Below are positions 1-11,348 of a stretch of DNA of 64,000 bases, in pieces. The stretch is taken from assembly GCA_013396915.1 (NCBI GenBank), contig VWZL01002232.1, positions 464,543-528,542 of the forward strand, in the 5' to 3' direction. Origin of the DNA: Stercorarius parasiticus (taxonomy: Eukaryota > Chordata > Aves > Charadriiformes > Stercorariidae). The position numbers and the translations under genes are program-made. Within the stretch, counting starts at the first letter, position 1. Every line of letters starts with the position of its first letter. The notes beneath the pieces were generated by a model. The model saw only the letters and a program-made list of their open reading frames with translations. It had not been told where the DNA came from and did not search any database.

Positions 1-1584
1 TTTCACGCTTTCACTCCTCCAGGAACCCCTATAGATCTAACGCTTCTAAATCTGACCAGGTCAAGGGTTTAATTTTCTCACCTGGAGAGCAGTTAGGTCA
101 CCGATCTCGGTGTTTTACTCCCATGCATAACAAGAAGCTTTCACAACCTTTACCAACGATGAAGACCACATATACTGAATAAATCCAGCCACTTCACCTC
201 TGCAGTATCTATTTTACTCAACTATTACTGAAGGACGGTGAGTATTCCAAATGGAGAGTCTGTGACTGTAGGAAGGACAGTGAGCACCAGCTCTAACATC
301 TTCCCTGCCCACCCAACCATACTGTCTGGACTCAAGCAGTCCTGTTGCACGCCATACCTTCCAGGCTCCTTCTAGGTTTCATATGCTGCCTTCAGCATCC
401 GAAACATGCCTGGCAGAAACCTGTTACGATACATTCAGCCTCTCAACACAAGGAAGACATAAACCCTCAGATTTACTTGCAGCTATATTACATTGCTTCA
501 GAGAGCTGTAGGTTTCTTTTTATGGCATGCATTATTTTCTGGGAAGAAAACAGGTAGTCTGTAGCTGTGGACTCTCTATACCTCAGAAAGAAGGCCTCAG
601 GACGTGCAGGAGACGGACTGCTCCAGAGCATGGATGCATGCAGAGCAGCTGTGCCCCCACATCAGGGATGGCAAACTTTTAGGGTGACTGGCACCAATAT
701 ACTTGAGAGAAGACTGTAGCCTCCTGTGGCTGGGACCAATCCCAAACTGTCAGTGACAACAACAGTCCCAACTGCCCCCCTATATAAGTAGCCACAGCAC
801 AGGTTATGGGCAGAAGGCAGAAAGCCGGTTGCATAAGAAGAATTTAACTCCAAATGCAGTGGGGATCCTGGCTTCTCTGCAGCTTGGAGACCACCACTGT
901 AGCAACGCTGATACCATTTCACTCAGCCTCTGCTGCCACCAAGATTTTAGCTTGCAAACTACTTTTTCCCTCTTTCTTCCTCAGCTATGATCCAGCCTTG
1001 GCGCCTTTGGCAGGGTGGATGCCAGGATGCTGATGTGCAGAACCCCTAGCTCCCCCTCACCTCCAACACCCCAACTTTGCTCCAGCATCCAGGCACGGGC
1101 TCCCACTACAGTCACCTCACCTGGCCCCCCTACCCTATTTTACCTAGACTGGGGGGAAATGAGTCTGGGGCAGCGTGAGGCTCCTCCACCCGCCTGCGGC
1201 TGTGCAGCGGCAGAGCACAGATCATCCCTGCTCTGCACTGCCTCGGCCGCCTGGGAATCGTTCGTTGCCTTATAAAGACCATTTTGTCTGTGCCTGACAC
1301 CCATGCCCTGTATACATAAATTGAAATGTTCCAGGCTCCACTGTCATCTTATGAGCACAGCAATAATATATAGCCCGTGTCTCCTTTTCACCACATCAGC
1401 TGCTTCGGTTGGGTTCCTCTCCCCACACATGGCTTCAGCGGGACGGCCACGGCGAGCCACTGCGCTGCCCAGGGCAGCACCAGCCTGATGAGCCAGGCGC
1501 CATGAGGAACTCCCTCGGATGGCTTTGCTCAGCCTTCACAGTTGTGACTGCCTTTTTTTTCCTATGATTGTTGGTCTAGGGTCT
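1..1584. other. Intergenic, no gene recognised
   Basis: Short reading frames occur on both strands but none has a recognisable domain, splice context or biased composition. Positions about 1010-1260 and 1430-1500 are somewhat GC-rich. I see no promoter or RNA gene here that I could defend. Confidence 0.5.
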
Positions 1585-2268
1585 TGTCCTGGTTTGAGCG
1601 ACACAGGATTAATTTCTCTTTCAGTTATTTTACTTTTCAGTAAAGTAAATCCCTTCTAATGCTAGGGAAAACTGCATGTTTAGAAGGCTCTAGTGTCTGA
1701 ATTTCTGAAAATATTTACTTTATAGTCAGCTATGGTATGCGGGTTTCAAGGTCTCAGTGTTTTCGAGCTAGCCAGGTACGGGGACCAGGAGGAGCGAGAG
1801 TTGGGCACTTGACCCAAGCTGGCCAACAGAATTATTTCATACCATGAACGTCACATTCAATATAAATTAGCAAGTTTGCTGAGGAGCTCTCTCTCTTCCT
1901 TAATGGATGTGACCCAGGGAACTTCTTGCCCCGGTGCCAGACCCCTGAGCCCTTCCCTTCCTCCCGAAGGTGTAGTGCTCACAGTGTCCAACATTTGCTG
2001 TCCACTGTTGGCAGCGCACAGCTTCCTACTGATAGAATCGGCTGAGTATAATCCTCGTATATTTTATATTGGTATTGGGATCAATATTGGTTCTTTAGTA
2101 TTATTAATGTTAATTATTTAGTATTATTCTATTAAATCTGTTTATATTTCAACCCTCAGGTTTCCTTGTTTCTTCGTGATTCCCCTTCCCGGGTGGGGAG
2201 GGGTCATCAGGTGATAGAATAATTGTCTAAATGACAACAAATTGCTGTGGGTTCCTCAAACCGCAACA
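1585..2268 (+). mobile_element. Solo LTR of an avian endogenous retrovirus
   Basis: The element opens with TGTCCTGGTTTGAGC and closes with a stretch ending AACCGCAACA, so it has the TG...CA ends of an LTR. Between them are features I know from abundant bird LTRs: a 'GACCCAAGCTGGCCAA' type segment followed by an 'ATACCATGAACGTCA' type segment near 1820-1855, then an AT-rich tract leading to 'TTAAATCTGTTT' (about 2132) and a G-rich 3' end. The five bases before it (GGTCT) and after it (GCTCT) match at four of five positions, fitting a target-site duplication. No gag, pol or env sequence lies next to it, so it is a solo LTR left by recombination. The family name is not assigned. Confidence 0.65.
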
Positions 2269-4285
2269 GCTCTTTGTAAGAAAAGGTCTCAAATTCGTGG
2301 TACTAGCAAAAGACTGCGTTGCCTTTACAAGACACAGACCATTCGTACAGTCCTGTTAACAACCACCCATACTTCGTCAGCTACCTGTCTTTCCACTTAA
2401 AAATCTGCAAGAGTGCAGAAGACCAGCGTTTCATCCTCAGCAGCTCATCCTGTAGTTCATGACAAGAGAAGGGCAGCACGGCTGGAGGTTGGATACGCCA
2501 TCCCTCCAAAAGGCTGCTGCCACCGAGAGAAATTAATTTGGCATAATTTCTGTTCAAAGCAGTGGCACAGCTGAGGCTGTGGCATGGGGCATGTTGGGCA
2601 ACTGGTTCTTGGCCCGTCTCCTCCCTCCTTCTGCAGTTACAGGGGCTTGAAGGGAAAACCAGGCTCAAGGGCTTTACGTAGTGCCTTTTCCAGTGAGAAA
2701 GATCAGGAAACTCTTCCTTTATTTACAAAAACACTGGGCAACACCTGTTTTGGACACAAGAATATTTGGCTACTGATGGTAAAGAAATCCTGCCTTTTGG
2801 TCTGTTACCATTCACTCCAGACAAGAAAACCTTGTGAAGTCTGTAACCTAAACTTCTCTCCCATAAGCAGAGATTTAGACTAAATATGAATTATTCCCCT
2901 TAGACATATTGCTTTGCTTATGCCAACATATATCCTGCATTCAGTTCTAATTATATGAGTACTGACCTCTTCTATTTACAGAAGGGGAAGCTGGTCATGC
3001 AAGCATTTCTTTTTTTCCCCTTCTTGGCTGCATGAGCCCTTCTGACAGAAATATGCTAAAAGCTTCCAGATCAGTTGATTTATGCTGAAAGTCCAGCTTT
3101 AGCTTCAGGCTTGTGTTAACTGATTCCTATAGAAGCTGTTCCTGTTAGCCCATCAACGCTGTATTTCCTCGGCAAAGATGTTTTACAGCAAAACGCCGCT
3201 GGAACTTCCCGTACGATCCTTTCTGTCGCTCCCTGGCAGGGCTCTGCTCTGGGACTGATACCTGCAATACAAAGAAGTGACAAAAGACTGAATACAAAGA
3301 CTGAACTTGGGATAAAAACATATATATACACGTATATATTATATGTTATATATATATAAAAAAATATATGTCATATGTTAGCTACTTCTTGGTTCAGTGG
3401 CCTCAGAAGATCGATGGCATCTGTGGCAATAAGGAGCAGCGAATCAAGACCGAAAAAAAGGCTCCTGACTTAAACTTGGATTTTTTTTTCTCCACCAAAC
3501 AGCCATGTGTGTTGTGCAGCCTGGCAAAAGACCAAGAACAAATTCTGGAGGACAAAGGAGATAAACAAACAGCAGTTTAAATTAGCAAACCACAGATTGA
3601 TACACAGCATACACAGCTGGAGTAAAAGTGAAAGCTAAGGGAGAGGCTTCAAAAGGCAAGAAGACTGTTTTGCTAGAAGCAGGATAAAGACTTGCCTGCA
3701 GCCTGGAAACAAGCTCGGATCAGGAGCACCCAGCTCCACACAGCTGCTATATTTGCAAGACCAAAATTATTTTCTACAAAAACTTCAGACAGGTTAATGT
3801 GGTATGTGCAGTTACAGTCCAGACTTTGCAAAGAAAATCTAGGCGTGCCGAATATAGACTAGTAATACTCACCTTTTAGAGTTGGGAAAAAACAGTTATT
3901 TTGGGGAAAAACATGTTTGTAGTCATTTCAGCTAGTGGGAAGGGCTGAAAAACATGGACTCGGTAATAGGGACTCGATTCAGTCACCTAAATAAGTCATT
4001 TACTGCCCTCAAGATGCCCTAGAGAGTCCTGTCTGACCCCATCTACTGCTCCAGCAGGGCATGGGTCTCCTGTACACCCTGTGCTTTATCCATCAATGTA
4101 CATGGATGTCTCACATGCAAGTCAAGATACTCAGGGGTACCAGTTACCCTTGTCCAGTAAAATGACCCTCATCCCTAGGTGTCATTAACAGAGCACTCAT
4201 GATAGTCAGGGAGTCCCATGAGGACAAAAGAAAATAACACTAAATACAAGTATATAAATGCAAGTATAGAAAGGCTATCCATTCT
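2269..4285. other. Intergenic, no gene recognised
   Basis: Unique-looking sequence with one AT microsatellite near 3320-3370. No supported coding exon. Some of the 3' part may be decayed flank of the retroelement integrase fragment that follows. Confidence 0.45.
3319..3370. repeat. AT-rich (TA)n-type microsatellite
   Basis: Runs of alternating T and A, interrupted by CACG and an A run, occupy this stretch. It is impure, which suggests an old tract. Confidence 0.8.
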
Positions 4286-4582
4286 GTGATTGCATGTGGA
4301 AAAAAAAGTTACATGCTGTCTCTAAGTTATGATTTCTTCTATCCAGAAATATATGACACAGCTGATGAGCACATTATTGATGTCATAGTCAAGGTATTTG
4401 CCAGAAATAGCATACTGATAATGGCAGTGGTAGACAATGGACCACAGCTTGATTCTTACAAGTTTAAAAATCAAAGCCTTTGCAAACTGTGCAAACATTT
4501 TACTTCAAGTGCAGGATATTCACAGTATAAACATATTGTGGATAGTGGTGCTACAACAGCTAATCATCTAAGGATATTATAG
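4286..4582 (+). pseudogene. Degraded Ty3/gypsy-like retroelement integrase core
   Basis: An uninterrupted frame of about 98 codons reads like an integrase core of a Ty3/gypsy-type retrotransposon. It has a 'YPEI'-type strand, then 'VFARN' aligning with the usual 'IFARHG' helix, then the hallmark 'DNGPQ' holding the second catalytic Asp. 'FTSSAGYSQ' follows and aligns with the 'TSSP.YPQ' signature. The catalytic Glu that normally follows that signature aligns with an Asp in 'HIVD', and the first catalytic Asp lies upstream of the open part. No gag, protease, reverse transcriptase or LTR pair is evident alongside. This is a fossil fragment rather than a working element. A domesticated integrase gene is the less likely alternative, because the frame closes right after the core and shows no obvious flanking exons. 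Confidence 0.6.
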
Positions 4583-7500
4583 CATGCAGATTTTAGGGAA
4601 GACAGATGTTTTGTGAAAATTAACTAAAATGATGTAGAAGAACTCATATGAATGATAGAAAAGAAAGAAATACTCAAGTGCCAGCAGGCTATAAAATAGC
4701 CTAAGGAAAATCTGGAGTGAGTTATACCAGAGGAATGTCTGTGAACAGAGGAAAAGAGAGGGAACATAACCACACAGAGAAAACTTTGCCAGTGCAGGCC
4801 ATTCAGAAGGACTAGTCAGAAATGTAAGATGGGATTTATGAAAAAGGATATTATCCAACTAAGGAAGAGGTGGACATAAGGAGCCCATGACAGATGGTAG
4901 CATCTGAAAGACTGAGAAGGATATGAACAAATGAGAAATTTATTTAAGGAAGAACTGCAAAGGAGACACAATCACATCTTCAGCAAAATGTTCTGAAAGA
5001 AAGTCTTGCTCAAGGAGATCTCCAAAGGAAATGGCACAGAAGAAAGACTGAAAACTGTAAAGCCTCTAACCTGAAAAGAAAGGAAGGAAGGAAGGAACGA
5101 AGGAAGGAAGGAAGGAAGGAAGGAAGGAAGGAAGATTAGGCAATGATTGTTCAGCCTATGACAGATTCTTGGAGCATGGAAGAGCCCATCATCCCACTGT
5201 GTGAGGAAGATAAAGGCAAGGCAGAAAAGATTCAGATGCACATACAAAATAAAGTTTAAATTTTGTAAAGGGCAAGACCCTGAAAAAGAGAAAGGTGTAA
5301 AAGCATTTGTTGCCCACGGAGAAGACAAACTGCCACAGGACAGACAGCCAGGTTCATCTTTGCATTTGAACTGAGCTGGCCACAAAAATGAGAAGGTGTC
5401 TGGGGAGTCTCTCAACTGTTGGGGCAGCTGGGACACAGGAACCGCTTCCTGACAAAGGTCGTTGTGCCAGGATCCCCTGCAAGGGACAGACTGTTACTGA
5501 GACCACTACGCTGACTCTGCCAGCTGAAGACTTTATTACAAGAATTTCTTAGGCAACTATAGGTAGTTTATGATTACCTTATTCACACAGTAATGATGGA
5601 TGCAGGACCAGAACAACCCGGTAAAATACAAAGGACAACTTCTGTGTCATAGGCCATAAACAGGACAAGACATCACACAGTGAATGATGAATAACAGTTA
5701 AAAATGCAGTAAAATGCATCTGTACAACAGGAGACTGAAAACAAAATAAAGACGTTGGAAAAGAGCGGAAGAAAGGTAGGAAAAAAAAAGTGAAGATAGC
5801 AAGTATCACTGTTAGCAATGCTGGTATCACTATCTTCATTAGCCAAAAATAAAAGCCAAAACCAAACCTGCAAAGATGGATTTGATCTGAAGAATCAGGC
5901 ACTCGAGACAAGTCTGGACTTTCTCTAGCTCCATTCAACAGCCGAAGGTGTGAGCAAGATGAAAAGCAGAAACCAGTCAATGCTAAGAAGCATCACAGAT
6001 GCCAGAATGTGAAACAAGAAGCCTGAAGACAAAGAATTACAGCGGTAAGCCACACAAAGCCCACAGCCAGCTCAGGGGAAACGCTCCCTACCCCAGGACA
6101 CCATGTTATTTGCAGGAAATGCTAGGACAATGGGGTTGATGGAATATTTCATACAGAAGTGTTTCCAGCCTGTGGTATCACCTAAAAGGAGATGAACCAA
6201 ACGTGGCCTGATTCACTGGCCAAAACTCCTCTTGAAGAGATGTGGCATTTTGTTTGTGACCCTGCAGGGCACAGGCCCCCAGAGCAGACCAGAAGCTGAA
6301 TGACACAAATAAAACATAATTTGCCAGCTTGGCTAAAGACATTATGCAAGAGCCCACAGTGAAAAAAAGAAAGGGGTGGGGAAGAGATTCTCTTTCCAGC
6401 TGAGCTCCTGCCTCTTTCCTACACAAAATTACTCCTTTCCATACTTCTCTGAAGATGTGACTGAGGGAACCTCCTCTTTGCAGAGTTTACCAGGACAGGC
6501 CAACAAACATCTACTCTAACTGACCTGCACAACAGCCAGTGTCTGCCATGTTTTCTGGAGAAAACATCCATGCCCACTAGCACTAAGCTAGTGCTTATTA
6601 GGTGTTGTGAGAGAGCTTGTCTACCCTTGCTGATCCCAGGGCAGAAGGCTCCTAGTCCACCAGTGTTTGCTGACGTGCTCTGCAGGCTCACCACACCTCT
6701 CTCTCCTCCTTGCTGTCCCATATGGATCCCGAATACGAAGACAATCTGTTCCTGCATTTAGCTACCCTGATAACTCGCAAGGATTTAAATCAGACATACA
6801 GTAGATGAAGAGGGCATGTCAGTAATGACACATGATCTCTGAAGGCAAGTTTTGATGATGCAGTCACATGGATTTGCTGGTGATGTGACAGACTGAAGAC
6901 ATCTGATGCATGTTGTGACGTTTCTGTCCATGCTAATTCCCAACTTTGGTGCAGGGTCATTACTTCAGAGAAGAAGTGCAGCTCCACTGTCCTGAAACTT
7001 TTGAAAGATTTAAGAGCATCTCCAGAACCTACAAGTGAACCATGTAATCTAACCATCCAACATTGGAGGAGGCTATGAGGAACACCCTCCCAACTCAGAA
7101 GCAGGTTGCTGCTGCTGGCTGGAACCTTACTAACCTAAATGGCTGCAGCTTGCTGGCTAACCAGCCCAGTATTGGCAAGTTAGCTATGGGTACTATGGTG
7201 GAACATCACGGTCACTTTTTAAAGACACAGAGTTGAAAACTTGATGTAAACTATGTAAACAGTAGCATGTGTGCTTTATCCTGTGATACAGACTGGGATA
7301 TTGAGTAAGAACATCAGAGTCAACTTTGTGAGTCCACACGCACAGTGATGAAGGTGCTTCACATTCACTGCAGAGTAAGAACATCCACGCAGGGATCAAA
7401 GTGCAGCTGAGGCATTGCCTGTTTATATCTTAGCTTGTTTGCAGTAATGTGAACATCTGCCTATACTTCATGCCATTGAATATATAATTGGAACAGGACA

Positions 7501-8917
7501 CTCACATTTGCAATTTTATTTCTCCTGAACATGATGGTAGGTCCATAACAGTAACATTATTTATTATCATCATCGATTTGGAGGGGCAGGGAGTAGCTAA
7601 AGGGTCTGTAGGCCTCTTCTCCCCATTAGCACTACCCAGTTTAACATGTACACCAGGCCATGCAATACTAGAACGTTCTTGTGCCTGTGCTTCCAGCTCC
7701 AACAGCAGCTGCATTTAGCTGCAGTTCAAAGGACTGAGTCTGCATCTCTGTTTACTGAGTTGCACACGTTGGCCAAAGCCTTCTGGTAGTAAGTGCGAAA
7801 CCACCTCTGCGGGTAGGTGAGGGAGTGGGAGTATGAAACTTTGTATATTTTTAACTTCCTATATAACTTGACAATATGATTTTTTTTTTTCTAAGATGAG
7901 GGTAAAACCAAAATTGTACTAGATTTGCAGGAACACTCAGCAATGATTCTTTTCCAGAAGTCTGAAGCAAAATTTGCACTGTGTAAAATCCTACTACTAT
8001 TGAGTGTCATTTACAGATTAGTTATGCCAAATATAATTTTGATTAGATTTTCAGAGGCAGTCATGGATTACTGTAGTTCACAGTAGGCAGTTCTGTCTGA
8101 AAACACTGCACAAACATGAATTAATTAATTCGTTTGAAAGAGTAGAAAAAATCATCAGGCGCATTTGTTAATTGAGAAATATAACCAAAGAAGGCTAGTG
8201 GTGGTTTTTTGGCCAAGAATTTCAGGAAAAAATACATGTTTCTGTAACAGCCATTTGAGCAATATGGTAACTCTCAATAATATTCACTTATTTCTTCAGA
8301 CACAGTTCTAGAAATACTAGAAAGTCATACTTCTTCTAGTCACAAATCTTTCAATCTACTTGCCATCACACCACAGCTTACTTTTACTTTAACCTTTTAC
8401 ATTCAAAGTTAACAGTTGTTCAGAAATAAGGTTTAATGTATTCAAGATTCAAATAGTTCATATTTACAGAGTTAACCCTGCATTTTTGTTTTCCCACATG
8501 AACATTTGTTTGTGACTTCTATGTCTGTTGTAGATTTAAAATATTGGCTTTGATACAAAACATGTATTATATATGAAAGACTGGACAAGAGGCAAGTTGC
8601 TAGTACACTTACCGAGCTATTACACAAACTGTCATGGAAATATTACTAAAATGCCCTACTTCATACTCAGATCAGCTTCAGAAGAAGCATTTAATACACG
8701 AGGAAAGTTAAGTGATAGGTTTATGCAAAACTTGTCAGGGAAGATCTTGTTTTACATCAAGCTAAATTCAAAATCCCCTTCCCTCGGGAAATCAGGAAGT
8801 GTCATTATCTGTTTTCATCTGGTTTTATCATCCCAAAGAAAGTTGACATTTCAACATTTCCTACATGAAACCAGCACTTAGTCATCACCAAGAATTAGGC
8901 TTCAGGAACAGGCAAGA
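4583..8917. other. Intergenic, no gene recognised
   Basis: Contains a GGAA microsatellite near 5100. The first several hundred bases could be decayed retroelement sequence continuing from the integrase fragment. Frames of 60-150 codons exist but show simple-sequence or random composition and no domain I recognise. Confidence 0.45.
5079..5134. repeat. (GGAA)n / (TTCC)n microsatellite
   Basis: About a dozen GGAA units in tandem with one interruption (GGAACGAA). Long enough to be polymorphic, and GGAA arrays can bind ETS-family proteins, though no role is shown here. Confidence 0.9.
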
Positions 8918-9360
8918 CGTGAACTTCTTAAAGCTGGTGCAGAGGAGGGCCACGAAGATAACCAGAAGGTTGGCACACCTCCCATGAAGACAGGATGAGG
9001 GAGTTGGCGCTGTTCAGCCTGGAGAAGAGAGGGCTCGGGGGAGATCTTATTGCAGCCTTTCAGTACTTAAAAAGGGCTTATAAAAATGGTGGTGAGAGAC
9101 TTCTTACCAGGGCCTGTAAGTGACGGGACAAGGGGCAATGTTTTTAAACTGAAAGAGGGTAGGTTTAGATTGGATATAAGGAATCCATTTTTTACAATGA
9201 AGGTGCTGACACACAGGAACAAGAGAAGGTGTGGATGACACACAAGAGAAGGTGTGGATGCCCCATCCCCAGAAACCTTCAAGACCAGGCTCCGCCCACG
9301 GAGGGGGGTCAGACTAGATGATTTTTGAAGGTTCCTTCCGACCCATTCTGTGATTCTCTG
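8918..9360 (+). mobile_element. CR1 LINE, 3' fragment
   Basis: The stretch matches the 3' end of CR1 ORF2 and its UTR: 'GGGCCACGAAGATAA', 'CTGTTCAGCCTGGAGAA', 'GAGGGTAGGTTTAGATTGGATAT', a TCAGACTAGATGA-type block and the terminal 'ATTCTGTGATTCTCTG'. The frame is broken. An 18-bp segment (CAAGAGAAGGTGTGGATG) occurs twice, 23 bp apart, at 9220 and 9243, where CR1 normally reads once, so an internal duplication has occurred. Confidence 0.9.
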
Positions 9361-11020
9361 AATCTATTAATAGATGTAAATTCTGATGCAGTTTCATTTA
9401 TTGTTATACCAGTCAATCAAGTGTTTTGTATTTTTCACCAATGGTTACTCTCCCACTCTCAAAGATATCAATAGTTGCATCTGACTGTTTAAAGGTACTA
9501 TTTCAAGGTATATCCTGGAGAAACACAGAACACAAATTCCAAAGCTTTTGATTAGGAAACATCATGGCAGAGAATCATGTTGAAACAAGGCTAAAAATCT
9601 TTGTTTCCACTCATCTCAATGTTAAACTTTAATTTCTCATTGTGGTGTAGCTCCATAGCTTGAAAGAGCTTGTTGTTTCAAGTAAAGATGCCCCATTCTT
9701 TCCCACAGGCACGGCAAGCTGGTCAAACTACATCTTCCATAACATACCAGTCAGAGCGGTCAGAGGGAAAGCACTGTGCTACAGCAAGAGTTGTAATTTC
9801 CCAGGAACATCAGACAAACCAAGATATTGTAACAAAATTAAAAATTGCCTATAAAAATTCCATTATTTTTTTTTTTCAGAAAGTACACTTTCCAATGTAA
9901 AACACAAGTTTCTAGCCAGCCCTAATCACTTCTAAAACCTAGACTGCTTTCTTGTCTTTATCAGGAAAGCGGTGAATGAAGTATGAAGTTTGCCTCTTCC
10001 CGTTCCTACATGCATCTGGAAACTAGATCCTGGCTGAATTACTTGCTATAAATGAGGTGGGGGCATGCAGCCTGTCTTTTCTAGTACTTTCCCTTGTGCA
10101 AAGGACACAGGGGCAGAGAAAGACTTGACTCCGGGTTTGTCCTGACTCATGCAATGACTAGGAGAGGCACCAAGGATGAAATAAACTTCACCCTTCAGGT
10201 AAAACAGTAGCGTACCTCCAGGAAGGCTGGGATTCACTGCCCTGTGTATTAATCTGTATTTCTGACTCAGAATACCTCTTTGAACCAATTTTGGAAGCAA
10301 GTAATTTAAAGGTTGATCTATATTTAGAGTTGTGACAACAAAGCAACCCAGCTTTACTGAAACACAACTCAAGAAAGCCTCCTGAAGTGAGCTCAAGAAA
10401 TTAGCTTATTTTACAACCAGACACAGCTAGAGTCAATGATTTATAGTAATTTACTACGGTTCCCCAGTCAGGATGACACTGTGAAATGAAAAAAACAATA
10501 GAAGAATCCTAAACAAGTAGTTTCCAATTAAAAAGTGAATATATAATGCCCGTTGACCTGAAATGAGCATTTAATTCACATCGGCGCAGCTTTTTAATTG
10601 AGTAGAAACAGTAAGAAATAGTTTTCTATTACACGCCAGTCCATTCACGTTCTCACCCCGTTGCAGCAATACCCAATTGCTTTCCAGTAGTGCATTAAGC
10701 AACACGTCGTTTGTTCTCCCTTCCTCTGCCCCAGGGGAGAGGTTTGTAGAATGATTTGCTTTGATAATTTGTGCGCTTTTCTTTAATGTATATGTTGCAA
10801 TGTATTTATGTCATAAAGGCAGGTTAAAGAAATCTTGTTTACATTTGGATGATGATGTTTGTGATAGTCTTAGCTCCTGAGGGAATTCATTCCATAGTCT
10901 TGGACCAGACTTTCAAAGTCTCTAACCGACTGCACAAAGTATATTAAGGACAAAGAGTAAATATTTTTTCTTGATTTTTGTCTTGTTTTTTCGCCTTCAG
11001 CTTTAGCCCATCTTCTAGCT
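9361..11020. other. Intergenic, no gene recognised
   Basis: AT-rich single-copy-looking sequence. No coding, RNA or repeat feature beyond short homopolymers is supported. Confidence 0.45.
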
Positions 11021-11348
11021 CACTGGTTTTGAAAGCAAGGTGCGCCTCGCACCTCGAGGTATGTCTTGCACCCAAGGGGTGTGCAAGATAACCCATTGGG
11101 GTGTGGCAAGAAAATGCATTTTGTACTGTTAGTAAATAAATAAATAAAATTTAAAAGGTGTTTATTTTATCTTTAGTTTATCCTTTTAAAATTTCTTTTT
11201 TTGTGTATGTTTTATAATGTACATAATGTATTAGGACAGTAATATATGTATATATATTATAAATAAAAAAAATAAATATACTGAGGGTGCGTGCTCAAAT
11301 TTTTTTTAGTGATAGAGGTACACTATCAAAAAAGTTTGGAGACCACTG
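11021..11348. mobile_element. Non-autonomous hAT-type DNA transposon
   Basis: The 328-bp unit starts CACTGGTTTTGAAA, and the reverse complement of its end is CAGTGGTCTCCAAA, giving imperfect terminal inverted repeats of about 14 bp. It is flanked by TTCTAGCT (11013-11020) and TTCTAGAC (11349-11356), matching at six of eight positions, as expected of an old 8-bp hAT target-site duplication. The interior is AT-rich and non-coding, with a GC-richer 5' arm. Family assignment (Charlie-like) is an inference from the termini. Confidence 0.7.

Noticed and set aside
4972..5436. A 154-codon minus-strand frame
   Set aside because: It includes a 'LPSF' repeat that is simply the translation of the GGAA microsatellite.
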